54,560 nt of DNA, from NCBI GenBank assembly GCA_030765605.1, contig JAVCCG010000092.1, forward strand, positions 1 through 54,560, given 5' to 3'. Source of the stretch: Candidatus Alcyoniella australis. Lineage in GTDB: Bacteria; Lernaellota; Lernaellaia; JAVCCG01; Alcyoniellaceae. The translations under genes and the position numbers were made by a program. Below, in pieces: positions 1 to 7,240 of the stretch. The number at the start of each line of letters is the position of its first letter. Position 1 is the first letter of the stretch. The notes below the pieces were generated by a model. The model worked only from the letters and a program-made list of their open reading frames with translations. It was not told the origin of the DNA and ran no database searches.

Positions 1-75
1 ATCAGTTTGAGATTTTTCCTACTAAGCTCAAAGGCGATGCAATTGTGTGCGCGGGGGATTGATCAGCGGGTTCTC
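1..75 (-). repeat. Inverted, diverged partial third copy of the 138-bp repeat
   Basis: Read on the minus strand, this segment matches two blocks of the direct repeats at 174-311 and 402-539: a block containing GAGAACCCGCTGA followed by a C-run, and a block ending AATCTCAAACTGAT. The middle is diverged and shorter. The match runs off the window edge, so the hairpin that ends the other copies would lie outside. This is seen directly in the sequence. Bases 76-173 hold no recognised feature. Confidence 0.6.
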
Positions 76-173
76 ATCCGAAAATAGGACTGACCAGCGT
101 TATTGGCAAAGCAGGACACTGGGTGCGTCCGCCAGTAGATGAAAAGAAGTCTTAACCTGTCTCGATTAACTGG

Positions 174-311
174 GCGCCTTTGAGAACCCGCTGAGCAAGC
201 CCCCGTGCGAACCAGACGACTATCTCGTCAGATCTTGGACCGGCAAGCTGAAAAGAATCTCAAACTGATTTCAGCCGAGCGCCCACCCAATAATGTTATT
301 CAACATTATTA
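174..311 (+). repeat. Long direct repeat, copy 1 (pair with 402-539)
   Basis: About 138 bp that recurs 228 bp downstream with roughly ten substitutions and no obvious gaps. It ends in a perfect 9-bp stem with a 4-nt loop (AATAATGTT-ATTC-AACATTATT at 289-310), followed by a C/T-rich tract. The short reading frame across it has no recognisable product. It could be a mobile-element remnant or an extragenic repeat family. I cannot place it in a named family. Confidence 0.75.
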
Positions 312-331
312 TCCACCCCCCTCTGTTTTCC

Positions 332-399
332 GACGCGGAGAAAGTCGTGGCGCTACGACCAGAGGACTACGCGAGTTTTGCCCCCGGCTCAAAGCCGGG
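332..399 (+). repeat. Dispersed hairpin element, divergent copy
   Basis: This shares ordered blocks at identical spacing with the array at 53401-53747: GACGCGG, 15 nt, TACGACC, 10 nt, GCGAG, then TTTT and 3 nt before a stem. Here the stem is CCCGGCT/AGCCGGG (383-389 with 393-399) around a CAA loop. The array copies have a different stem sequence but the same 7-bp stem and 3-nt loop. It sits between the two long direct repeats. Confidence 0.65.
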
Positions 400-401
400 C
401 A

Positions 402-539
402 GCGCCTTTGAGAACGCGCTGAGCGAGCCCCCGTGCGAACCAGATAACTACCTCGTCAGATCTTAGACCGGCAATCTGAAAAGAATCTCAAACTGATTTC
501 AGCCGAGCGCCCATCCAATAATGTTATTCAACATTATTA
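402..539 (+). repeat. Long direct repeat, copy 2 (pair with 174-311)
   Basis: Second copy of the 138-bp repeat, again ending in the perfect AATAATGTT/AACATTATT hairpin (517-538) and a C-rich tract. The substitutions relative to copy 1 fall outside the hairpin, which is identical in both. The following gap to 626 holds the ribosome binding site of the decayed hydrolase and nothing else that I recognise. Confidence 0.75.
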
Positions 540-626
540 CCCCTCCCCCATCTTCCCGGCAGGGTCGGTTTTTGACACCCTGTGACGGCTCGTGTCAGGA
601 TTATCCTCACTTGCAAAGGAGCTTTG

Positions 627-1259
627 ATGATCGGAACCCTGTTGAGGATCGCCGGTGGGTACCTGGGCGAGCCGCAGGAAGTCGAACCCCTGGAGTTCGA
701 ACAGGTCCCCTATCCCAAGCGCATGCTGCAGGGCAAAACCCTGCGCCTTTGTTGCGTGGGCGCGGGCGACGCGCCGGGCGCGCCGATCGTATTTCTGCAC
801 CCGGGTTCGGCCGACCTCACGGCCTTTGCGCCGCAGATGGCCGCGCCTTCCGACCAGCGCCGGGTGATCGCTCTTGATTTGCCGGGCCACGGTAAGTCCG
901 ATCGTCTGAGCGAACCGTTGACCATCGAGGGCCTGATGTTTTATCGACCCTGCTTGGCCAGCGGCGTGCTGGTCGATAAAATGCTGCGTCTCAAGAGCGG
1001 CTCGGGCTATGATCAGGCAGTCCCAGGAGATGATCATGCACAACGTGCTGCACTGGGACGTGCGCAGCCGCCTGCGCAAAATCGAATGCCCCACGCAGAT
1101 AGTCTGGGGCCGCAACGACAGAATGCTGCCCGCGGCCCAGGCCCGGGCTTTTAACAGCGGGATCGTCGACAGTCGGCTGACGCTGAGCATTGCGGGCACA
1201 TGCCGCAGCTCGAACAGCCCGAACAAACGACCCGCATACTAGGCGAATTTCTGACATGA
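627..1259 (+). pseudogene. Decayed alpha/beta hydrolase
   Basis: The start is the ATG at 627 behind AAAGGA. The first frame encodes a normal alpha/beta-hydrolase front half, with an HPG oxyanion-type motif (FLHPGSAD) and ALDLPGHGKSD. Similarity then breaks off around 930-1000. The family C-terminus (IECPTQIVWGRNDRMLP, containing the catalytic-Asp strand) continues in another frame from about 1009. The final His segment (HMPQLEQPEQTTRILGEFL) is back in the first frame, ending at the TGA at 1257-1259. The coding remnant totals about 210 codons, whereas the family usually has about 250-300. The nucleophile-elbow and lid region is missing. The old stop overlaps the next gene's ATG (ATGA), so this was once translationally coupled to the SagB-type gene. 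An assembly or sequencing error could mimic the frameshifts, but not easily the missing middle. Confidence 0.75.
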
Positions 1260-1987
1260 CGCACAAAATCGGCGACGACTATCAGAAGCTGACCAAGTAC
1301 CACCGCGACCGCATGAGCGGCGGCCCGGACTGGACCAGCCAGGCCCCGCCTTTCAAGCTCTATAAGAGCGTGCCGCACGTCAAGCTGCCGCCGCCCGAGC
1401 AGGACGGCGGTCCGCCGTTGTGGAATGTAATCCGCAGCCGTCGCTCGGAACGCGACTTCGATCAGGAGCGGACAATCAGCGCCGGACAGGTCTCCACCGT
1501 GCTTTGGGCGGCCCAGGGAATAACCGAGCATCTGGGGAGCTTCCCATTGCGCTCCGTACCCAGCGCCGGAGCGCTCTACCCGGTTGAGACCTACATCGCC
1601 CTGGGAAACGTCAGCAGCATCGATCCGGGGATCTACCACCTGGACCTGCTCGGCTGGCGGCTCGAACGCCTCAGCCGCGGCGATCCCCGGCCTGCCCTGG
1701 CCCGCGCCGCACTGGACCAGGAGATGGTTCTGCGGGCCGCCGCGACACTAGTGATGTCGACGATCATCGACCGCTCCAAATGGAAGTACGGCGAACGCGC
1801 CTACCGCTACATGTACCTCGACGCCGGTCACATCGGGCAGAACGTGGCCCTGGCGGCCAAGGCGTTGGGAATGGGAAGCTGCGCCGTGGGCGCATTTTTC
1901 GATGACGAGGTCGACGCGGTGTTCGGCCTCGACGGAGAGCAGGAGACCGCGATCTACCTGACCTGTTTCGGCCCGATCACGCCGTGA
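1256..1987 (+). CDS. SagB/ThcOx-type nitroreductase-family oxidoreductase
   Basis: A 243-residue FMN-dependent oxidoreductase of the nitroreductase fold, SagB/ThcOx branch. In peptide-natural-product clusters these enzymes oxidise azolines to azoles, but many stand-alone members have unknown substrates. Visible family motifs are SRRSERDF (about 61-68, FMN phosphate-binding arginines), PSAGALYPVE (about 102-111) and a helix with YRYMYLDAGHIGQNVALAA, followed by GMGSCAVGAF. The ATG at 1256 overlaps the stop of the decayed hydrolase. The TGA overlaps the GTG of the next gene (GTGA), which indicates a coupled operon. No YcaO cyclodehydratase or precursor peptide is visible nearby, so a peptide-modifying role is not supported here. 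Confidence 0.85.
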   Translation: MTHKIGDDYQKLTKYHRDRMSGGPDWTSQAPPFKLYKSVPHVKLPPPEQDGGPPLWNVIRSRRSERDFDQERTISAGQVSTVLWAAQGITEHLGSFPLRSVPSAGALYPVETYIALGNVSSIDPGIYHLDLLGWRLERLSRGDPRPALARAALDQEMVLRAAATLVMSTIIDRSKWKYGERAYRYMYLDAGHIGQNVALAAKALGMGSCAVGAFFDDEVDAVFGLDGEQETAIYLTCFGPITP

Positions 1988-3333
1988 GCGCCCCGCGCCG
2001 CCGATCGATCCTCCTCGGATCGTGCATCGCACTGGCGGCGCTGCTGACCCTGGCCGACTACTGGTACCTGTCCCTGGACAACATGCCGCTGGCCAACAAC
2101 GAGTTCGAGTTCCTGCAAGAGGCGCGCGGGCTGTCAGGCGGCGAACAATCACTGCTCGGGCTGATTCGCAGCAAGGTGCATCCGCCGCTGTTGCAGCTGC
2201 TCGCGGCCCCGGTCGCGCTGTTGTGCGGCCAACACAACGAACTTACCATCGCCGTGTTCAACGGCCTGTGGCTGCTGATGACGATCTACTGCACGGCGCT
2301 GTGCGTGCAGATCCTGTCCGCTGGCAAGCGGCTGCTCGGCCCGCTGATCGCCGCGGCGATCAGCGGCACGTTCTCCGGCGTGCTGGCCTTCTCGCGCGTG
2401 CTGACTTTTGAGCCGATGCTCGCCGGATTGAGCATGGCCACGGTGCTCTGCGCGCTGCTGCTCTACCGGCGGCGCAACGTGAGGTACGCCCTGGGGCTAG
2501 CCGCGTTGGTCCTATGCGGCCTGGCGACCAAGGGCTCCTACCCCCTCTACGTGGTCGCGCCGCTTGGTGCGCTGATCGTCTGTGACCTGTGGCGCAGCGC
2601 CGGCTCGCGAACACGCGTTGCGGGACGCTGGGCGCTGGCCCTGGCGCTGCCGGTGGCCCTGGCCGCACCGTATTACCTGCACCACATGCTGACCATGGCG
2701 ACCGCGGTGGACGCGCACACGCCGGACAAGCTGTCGTGGTCCGGTGGCTGGGGCGGCTACTTCATGTACCGTCACGGCGTGCCGCAGAACTTCTTCCTGG
2801 TCTACCTACAGGGATTAATGCGGCAGTCGACGGGCGCGCCCGCGCCGCTGTTGGCGGCATTGGGCTGTCTGGTCTTGGCGCTGCGCCGACGCTGGGGGCT
2901 GCTGGCCCTGAGCATTATCTGGACAGCGGGCACGATGCTCGCCTTCTTTTGCCTGGGGCTGCTCGGCGTGCACTCGATCCTCTGCGACCGCTACCTGATC
3001 CCGGCTCTGCCCGTTTTCGCCCTGATCGCCGGGCTGGCCCTGGACCAGCTCCAACAATCGCGCGGCGTGCGCCACGCGGCTCTGATCGCGGTGCTGGGCT
3101 GCTGCCTGTTGGTGGCCCCCGTAGCGCAGCTGCTGACCCCGGTGGGGCCGCCTGACAAACAGTTTGATTATGTTGAGGACGATCAGACCGCTGTCTGGGT
3201 CAACGATTTGCAAGGTCGGCGCTACGATCATTGCGGCCTGCTCACGCCCCACCACTTCGATCAATCGGAGCTGCGCCGGCTCGCCTGCCGCGGCGGGTTC
3301 GGAGACCTGGAGATTAAATGCCCGCAGGAGTAG
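1984..3333 (+). CDS. Polytopic GT-C family glycosyltransferase-like membrane protein
   Basis: A 449-residue protein with about ten hydrophobic helices spaced as in GT39/PMT-like (GT-C fold) glycosyltransferases, which move sugars from polyprenyl-phosphate carriers in the periplasmic leaflet. The first helix (about 9-26) is followed by an acidic loop (LANNEFEFLQEARGL) in the place where the family has its catalytic Asp/Glu, here E40/E42. A soluble tail follows the last helix near residue 390. It starts with GTG at 1984, overlapping the upstream TGA by 4 bp. The substrate cannot be inferred. The family assignment is by architecture rather than by a diagnostic motif. Confidence 0.6.
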   Translation: MSAPRRRSILLGSCIALAALLTLADYWYLSLDNMPLANNEFEFLQEARGLSGGEQSLLGLIRSKVHPPLLQLLAAPVALLCGQHNELTIAVFNGLWLLMTIYCTALCVQILSAGKRLLGPLIAAAISGTFSGVLAFSRVLTFEPMLAGLSMATVLCALLLYRRRNVRYALGLAALVLCGLATKGSYPLYVVAPLGALIVCDLWRSAGSRTRVAGRWALALALPVALAAPYYLHHMLTMATAVDAHTPDKLSWSGGWGGYFMYRHGVPQNFFLVYLQGLMRQSTGAPAPLLAALGCLVLALRRRWGLLALSIIWTAGTMLAFFCLGLLGVHSILCDRYLIPALPVFALIAGLALDQLQQSRGVRHAALIAVLGCCLLVAPVAQLLTPVGPPDKQFDYVEDDQTAVWVNDLQGRRYDHCGLLTPHHFDQSELRRLACRGGFGDLEIKCPQE

Positions 3334-3378
3334 TATCGGGCCTGCGAGGATCCGTAGGAATTGAACAGGAGATTTGAA

Positions 3379-3969
3379 ATGGCGAACCTGGCTGAACTGA
3401 TCGCTAAAACCGGCGCGACCATCGAACAGATCCGCGAGCATCTCGACGCGCTGTCCGCGTCCGAACGCACTGCTCAGGTAGTGGCCCTGGGCCGCAAACA
3501 GCAGGAGCTGCTGTGGGAGCTGGCCGAGACCGATCCGCAGAAATTGACAATGGACTACCTGGTTCCCGAGGGGACCGATCCGCTAAAGCCGATCCCGTTC
3601 GAGGGCAAGAACTCGCTGCCGGTGTTCACCCGCTTCCGCAAGGTGTTCTACCGCCTGGCCGACGGCCGGGTCGCGGGGTACAACGATCAAAAGATGGGCC
3701 GAATCACCGGGCCGGGCTACTACATCGCCCACCCAAGCCCCGAGGGCGCGCCCGGTCCGCTGGTCGTCGATTACACGATGATCCCCAACGAGCACCCCGC
3801 GGGCTGGCCCGAGATCAAGCACAACGAGTCCGGGCTCTCGCGCTTCGTCTACGGCGGGATGCACGACTTTTTGCGCTACGTCAGCGACCGGGTGATCATC
3901 GGACGCGCCTACCGGGCGCAGGACGGCAGCGCGATGTCCAACTGGTTTATGTTGGTCAAACCCGAATAA
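3379..3969 (+). CDS. Unrecognised soluble protein, 196 aa
   Basis: I do not recognise this family. The ATG at 3379 is preceded by AGGAG (3367-3371) and is preferred over the in-frame TTG at 3361. Residues 1-50 are predicted helical and amphipathic (ATIEQIREHLDALSASERT), with LGRKQQELLWELAE. From about 55 on the chain is rich in Gly, Pro and aromatic residues, with MDYLVPEGTDPLKPIPFEG, FRKVFYRL, GPGYYIAHPS and a basic/aromatic C-terminus. There is no signal peptide or membrane helix. It follows the GT-C gene by 45 bp on the same strand. The gene after it is convergent, 14 bp away. Confidence 0.7.
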   Translation: MANLAELIAKTGATIEQIREHLDALSASERTAQVVALGRKQQELLWELAETDPQKLTMDYLVPEGTDPLKPIPFEGKNSLPVFTRFRKVFYRLADGRVAGYNDQKMGRITGPGYYIAHPSPEGAPGPLVVDYTMIPNEHPAGWPEIKHNESGLSRFVYGGMHDFLRYVSDRVIIGRAYRAQDGSAMSNWFMLVKPE

Positions 3970-3983
3970 CTCTCCGGACCGCG

Positions 3984-4391
3984 CTACTGGATCCGCAAAT
4001 AGATCGAGGTCGCCACGCGCCGCTCGCCGAGCAGACACTCGATCGGCTCGCGGCGCATCACCTCGCCCGCGCGCTCGAATCGATCGAGGGCGGCGCGGTC
4101 CTCGCGGCTCAGACCCAGCAGCAGCACTCCGTCCACGCACGAACCCGACTCGGGTTCCAGCCGCAGATCCAGCCGGTCGCCATCGCGCAGCACGCTACGG
4201 CGATAGCCCTCGATCCGCGCCGGGGCGAATGGCAGCCAATGGCCGGTCAGCTCGCGGATCAGCCGCGGGTTGATTAAAAGCCCCCAGACAAAGGCGCTGT
4301 CGCCCTCCAGCAACCGATCGAGGGCAGCGGGCTCGTCTTGCGGCGCAATCAGCAACGACAGCGAATCGGTATCGAACTCAACTGCAAACAT
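3984..4391 (-). CDS. Gamma-glutamylcyclotransferase-like (GGCT/AIG2) protein
   Basis: A 135-residue protein with the GGCT-like layout: FVWGLLINPRL in place of the usual FxYGTLM substrate loop, PARIEGYRRSV, a VDGVLLLGLS strand, then DRAALDRFERAGEVMRREP, which contains the family's conserved Glu, and a final VATSIYL strand. GGCT-fold enzymes release 5-oxoproline from gamma-glutamyl amines or degrade glutathione. The first 20 residues are extra relative to typical members. The ATG at 4391 has GGAGGT upstream. The altered substrate loop means the activity is uncertain. Confidence 0.65.
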   Translation of the reverse strand: MFAVEFDTDSLSLLIAPQDEPAALDRLLEGDSAFVWGLLINPRLIRELTGHWLPFAPARIEGYRRSVLRDGDRLDLRLEPESGSCVDGVLLLGLSREDRAALDRFERAGEVMRREPIECLLGERRVATSIYLRIQ

Positions 4392-4443
4392 CCGGCACCT
4401 CCGGCATCCCTGCGACGCGTTGCGTCATGGCCGTAGATGGCAA

Positions 4444-4470
4444 AGGGGGCGCAGCAACGCCGCGCCCCCT
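4444..4470 (-). terminator. Hairpin downstream of HU
   Basis: A 9-bp perfect stem (4444-4452 with 4462-4470, AGGGGGCGC/GCGCCCCCT on the minus strand) with a 9-nt loop, 29 bp past the HU stop. Only a short TTT follows on the minus strand, so it is a weak intrinsic terminator or an mRNA-stabilising hairpin. Confidence 0.5.
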
Positions 4471-4498
4471 GTTTCAATTCCCCGAAGTCTGAAGCTGT

Positions 4499-4807
4499 TT
4501 ATTTCTTCTTCGGCGGAACCACGGCCTCGCTGAAAGCCTTGGTCAGGCGGGCCTTGACCACGGTCTTGGCCGGAATCTTCATCGCCTCGCCGGTGGCGGG
4601 ATTGCGGCCCATACGAGCCTTGCGCTGCTTCTTGGTGATCTTGCCGATTCCCGGAACGGTGAAGGCGCCGACGGTCTTGGTCTGCTTGGCGGCCAGCTCT
4701 ACGAGGTCCTCGAAAAACGCCACGACGTTCTTCTTGGGCATCTCATGCTTCTCGGCGAAGTAGGTGACGATCTGAGCTTTGGTCATCGGTTTTTTAACGG
4801 TTGCCAT
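4499..4807 (-). CDS. hup: HU/IHF-family histone-like DNA-binding protein
   Basis: A 102-residue HU-type nucleoid protein that binds and bends DNA as a dimer. The N-terminal helices (MTKAQIVTYFAEK, FFEDLVELAAKQ) precede the beta-arm and the family signature GRNPATGEAMKIPAKTVV (about 67-84). The C-terminus is short and Lys-rich (VVPPKKK). The start is set at the ATG at 4807 by the upstream AAGGAG. The longer frame to 4909 runs through the promoter and would add 34 non-family residues. The arm has GRNPATGE rather than the more common GRNPQTGE, a usual variant. It is a monocistronic unit with a promoter-like pair just upstream and a hairpin downstream. Confidence 0.95.
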   Translation of the reverse strand: MATVKKPMTKAQIVTYFAEKHEMPKKNVVAFFEDLVELAAKQTKTVGAFTVPGIGKITKKQRKARMGRNPATGEAMKIPAKTVVKARLTKAFSEAVVPPKKK

Positions 4808-4879
4808 CCTGGATTCTCCTTGATTAATTGTTAACTCATAGCCCCTGTTTATATAGGTCTGCGCTTGTTGGCGATGCAG

Positions 4880-4909
4880 AATATAAGCACGTTCCGAACG
4901 GGCAGGCAA
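4880..4909 (-). promoter_or_regulatory. Putative sigma-70 promoter of HU
   Basis: On the minus strand, TTGCCT (4904-4909), 18 bp, TATATT (4880-4885). It lies 73 bp upstream of the HU ATG and starts right after the stop codon of the preceding ATPase gene. Confidence 0.35.
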
Positions 4910-6094
4910 CTATTTTTCATCGCGATCGGCCCCTTGTACGAGGATTTTTGCGATGCGCGCCAATCCGTCGATGTCGTGCACGTCGCGCTGGAACTGCTGG
5001 ACCGCCAGCGATGAGATTTGCGCGGGGAAATCTTGGAGGAAATGTTCGATGGCCGCCAGGTCCATCCGCCCCAGATCGCTTAGGTCGGCCAGCCGTTTTC
5101 CCAGCCCGTAAACCAGCTGCCCCTGCTCGTCCTTGTTCTCGATCCACTTGGCGAGTTTGGACGGACCGCGCAGGGCGCGGCGCAGCTCGAACGGGCCCGC
5201 CAGATCGGCCCGAGCCAGCAGGTCGGGATGTACGCGATTGAAGATCACTGCGCCGAGATCCATTTCGAACTCGATCAGCTTCTCGGCGAAAAATTGCGCC
5301 TCGGACAGCGCCAACTCCGTGGGGCTGGTCACCAGTACAAAGGCGGTCTGCGGCTGCCGCAGCAGGCTCTCGACGCACTCCGCGCGCTCGCGGAACCCGT
5401 CCCACAGCCCCTCGAAGGCGATGAAAAAATCAGTCAGGTCGGCCAATACGTCAAAGCCCGAGATCTTCTCGAGCATCGAGAACATCAGCCGCGCGCTACG
5501 CCGGGCGAAGCGGAAACCGATCTTGCCGGCGAACACGTAGGGCTTGACGAACCATTGAATCACGCTGCCGTCGAGGAAATCGATCATCCGCCGCGGCGCC
5601 TCGAGGAAGTCCAGGGCGTGCTTGGTCGGCGGCGTGTCGAGCACGATCAGGTCGTACTCGCCGCGGTTGTACAGTGCGTAGAGCTTCTCCAGGGCGATGT
5701 ACTCCTGGCTGCCGGCGAAGCTGTCGCTGAGGTTTTGATAGTAGACGTTCTCCATGATCGTCTGCGCCGCCTGCTCGCTGGGGGCCAGGCGCTGCACCAG
5801 CTCGTCAAAGGTCTGCTTGGTGTCGAGCATCATCCCGTACAGCTCGGCCTGCGGCTCGATGCCGGCCAGCCGCAGCGGCTGCTCTGGAATCCGACTCTCC
5901 TCGTTGCCCAGTTCGCTCAGACCCAAGGCGTTGGCCAGCCGGCGCGCCGGGTCGATGGTGCAAACGATGGTGCGGCGACCCTGGGCCGCGGCCGCGATGG
6001 CCAGGGCCGCACTGACGGTGGTCTTGCCCACGCCGCCGGGCCCGACGCAGACCAGCACTCCGCGTTCGCGGATCAGCTCGCCCAGCCCGCTCAT
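4910..6094 (-). CDS. ArsA/Get3-type ATPase, partner lacking the signature lysine (BagB-like)
   Basis: A 394-residue SIMIBI-class ATPase of the ArsA/Get3 family. The P-loop is GPGGVGKTT (18-26): the deviant Walker A has its catalytic Lys24, but the ArsA/Get3 'signature' lysine is Pro19. The IDPARRLANALGL and LIVLDTPPTKHALDFL (switch II region) motifs are normal. The paired gene upstream keeps the signature lysine. The same asymmetry is known for the Mycobacterium tuberculosis pair Rv3679/Rv3680, an ArsA/Get3-related heterodimer. Its start overlaps the partner's stop by 4 bp, so the two subunits are co-translated. There are no arsenite-site cysteines in a recognisable arrangement and no arsenic genes nearby. 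Handling of membrane or tail-anchored proteins is more likely than arsenite export, but this is inference. Confidence 0.85.
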   Translation of the reverse strand: MSGLGELIRERGVLVCVGPGGVGKTTVSAALAIAAAAQGRRTIVCTIDPARRLANALGLSELGNEESRIPEQPLRLAGIEPQAELYGMMLDTKQTFDELVQRLAPSEQAAQTIMENVYYQNLSDSFAGSQEYIALEKLYALYNRGEYDLIVLDTPPTKHALDFLEAPRRMIDFLDGSVIQWFVKPYVFAGKIGFRFARRSARLMFSMLEKISGFDVLADLTDFFIAFEGLWDGFRERAECVESLLRQPQTAFVLVTSPTELALSEAQFFAEKLIEFEMDLGAVIFNRVHPDLLARADLAGPFELRRALRGPSKLAKWIENKDEQGQLVYGLGKRLADLSDLGRMDLAAIEHFLQDFPAQISSLAVQQFQRDVHDIDGLARIAKILVQGADRDEK

Positions 6095-7071
6095 CGTCCG
6101 TCCCCAGCGTCGCCGGGCTCGAACAATCGCTGCAGCGAACGTTGGATGCGCCGTAGGTTGTCCATGTCAAAGCGGTTGGTGAACATAAACGGAATATCGA
6201 TCACCGGCAGGTCGGTCTGCGAGCGCAACCGGGCCGCGGCCTCGAGTTGGATCTCGCGCCGCTCCTGGTAGGCCTGAGCCGTGGAGCGCAGCAGCTCGGC
6301 GTTGAGCAGGCCCTGGGCCGCACGCTCGAGCTTGGGCTCCTCGCCGTTTAACAGACGCTCCAGCGGCTTGTCCAGCTCGGGCTGGACCAGCGGGGGATAA
6401 ATAGCGTTGAGCAGGATCGGACCCAGCGGGATGTGCAGATGCTCGCGCGAGGCGCGGTAGATCTCGAGCGCCTCGTTGACCGGCATCTCCTCGGGCAGGC
6501 TGACGATCAGCAGCCGGGTGCGTCGTTCGTCGCGCAGCAGATCCTGGACCTTCTTGGTGTAAGTCTTGACCGGCCCGAACTTAAGTACGTTGAGCACCAC
6601 CTGCGGCACCCGCAGAAAGCTGATGCCGTGGCCCGTGGCCGGGGCATCGACCACGATCAAGTCGTACAGCGGCCGCTTGTTGCGCCCGCCGGTGGTCTTG
6701 CCCTCCATCACCCAGATCTTGCCCAGGGTGATCAGCTCACGCCAGCCCGGAGCCACGCCGACCAAGTAGCGGAAGATATTATTCTCCACCAGAAACTTGA
6801 CCGCCGGTTTGATCTTGATCTGGCTGGCGATGTACTCCTGCAGCGCTGCAAAGGGATCGAGCAGCATCGCGTCGATGCCCTGTGACACCGGGCGGATCTC
6901 GTAACCCAGCGGGAAACTGCCAAACAGGTTGGTGCTGCGCTCGGCCGTTCCGACCTGTACCAGCAGCACCCGCTTGCCCTTGCTCTGGGCCGCTAGGCAC
7001 AGCGCGGCGCACAGCGTGGTCTTGCCCACGCCCCCCTTGCCGGTGACGATCAGCAGCCGGGCATCATGCAA
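6091..7071 (-). CDS. ArsA/Get3-type ATPase, canonical P-loop partner (BagA-like)
   Basis: A 326-residue ATPase with the full deviant Walker A GKGGVGKTT near residues 11-19, including the signature lysine, then LLVQVGTAERSTNLFGS and the LIVVDAPATGHGISFLRVP switch region. The C-terminal half is alpha-helical, as in the family. It is first in a two-gene operon with the ATPase at 4910-6094 (ATGA overlap). The only in-frame start before the P-loop strand is the TTG at 7071. The nearby ATGs at 7064 and 7067 are out of frame. A GGGGAGGT sequence lies about 14 nt upstream, a long spacing that suggests modest initiation. Together the two proteins probably form a heterodimer. Confidence 0.85.
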   Translation of the reverse strand: MHDARLLIVTGKGGVGKTTLCAALCLAAQSKGKRVLLVQVGTAERSTNLFGSFPLGYEIRPVSQGIDAMLLDPFAALQEYIASQIKIKPAVKFLVENNIFRYLVGVAPGWRELITLGKIWVMEGKTTGGRNKRPLYDLIVVDAPATGHGISFLRVPQVVLNVLKFGPVKTYTKKVQDLLRDERRTRLLIVSLPEEMPVNEALEIYRASREHLHIPLGPILLNAIYPPLVQPELDKPLERLLNGEEPKLERAAQGLLNAELLRSTAQAYQERREIQLEAAARLRSQTDLPVIDIPFMFTNRFDMDNLRRIQRSLQRLFEPGDAGDGR

Positions 7072-7129
7072 CGAATCGACGGCGACCTCCCCGCTGTTTC
7101 AATTCGCGCCGCAAACAGCATTAGCGACA

Positions 7130-7158
7130 ATTATAGAAGTGCGGCCGGTCAAGTCCAA
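7130..7158 (-). promoter_or_regulatory. Putative promoter of the ArsA-type pair
   Basis: A consensus TATAAT -10 on the minus strand (7130-7135) with TTGGAC (7153-7158) 17 bp upstream. It lies 59 bp before the TTG start. Confidence 0.4.
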
Positions 7159-7240
7159 GGGTCGCGCGGCTATCTGACGTCATCGCCGCTGCTCGTGTTA
7201 TCATCCGCGCAATGAACCGGATAGTTGTAAATATTCACGA

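Noticed and set aside
1256-1987. SagB-type gene as evidence for an azole-peptide (TOMM) cluster
   Set aside because: No YcaO, no C-protein and no precursor peptide are visible. SagB-type oxidoreductases are common outside such clusters.
4808-4909. N-terminal extension of HU by 34 residues
   Set aside because: It would translate through the promoter and leader. The ATG at 4807 has a good Shine-Dalgarno and matches the family start.
7130-7152. TTGACC with TATAAT at 11-bp spacing as a promoter
   Set aside because: The spacing is too short for sigma-70. The 17-bp-spaced TTGGAC was used instead.
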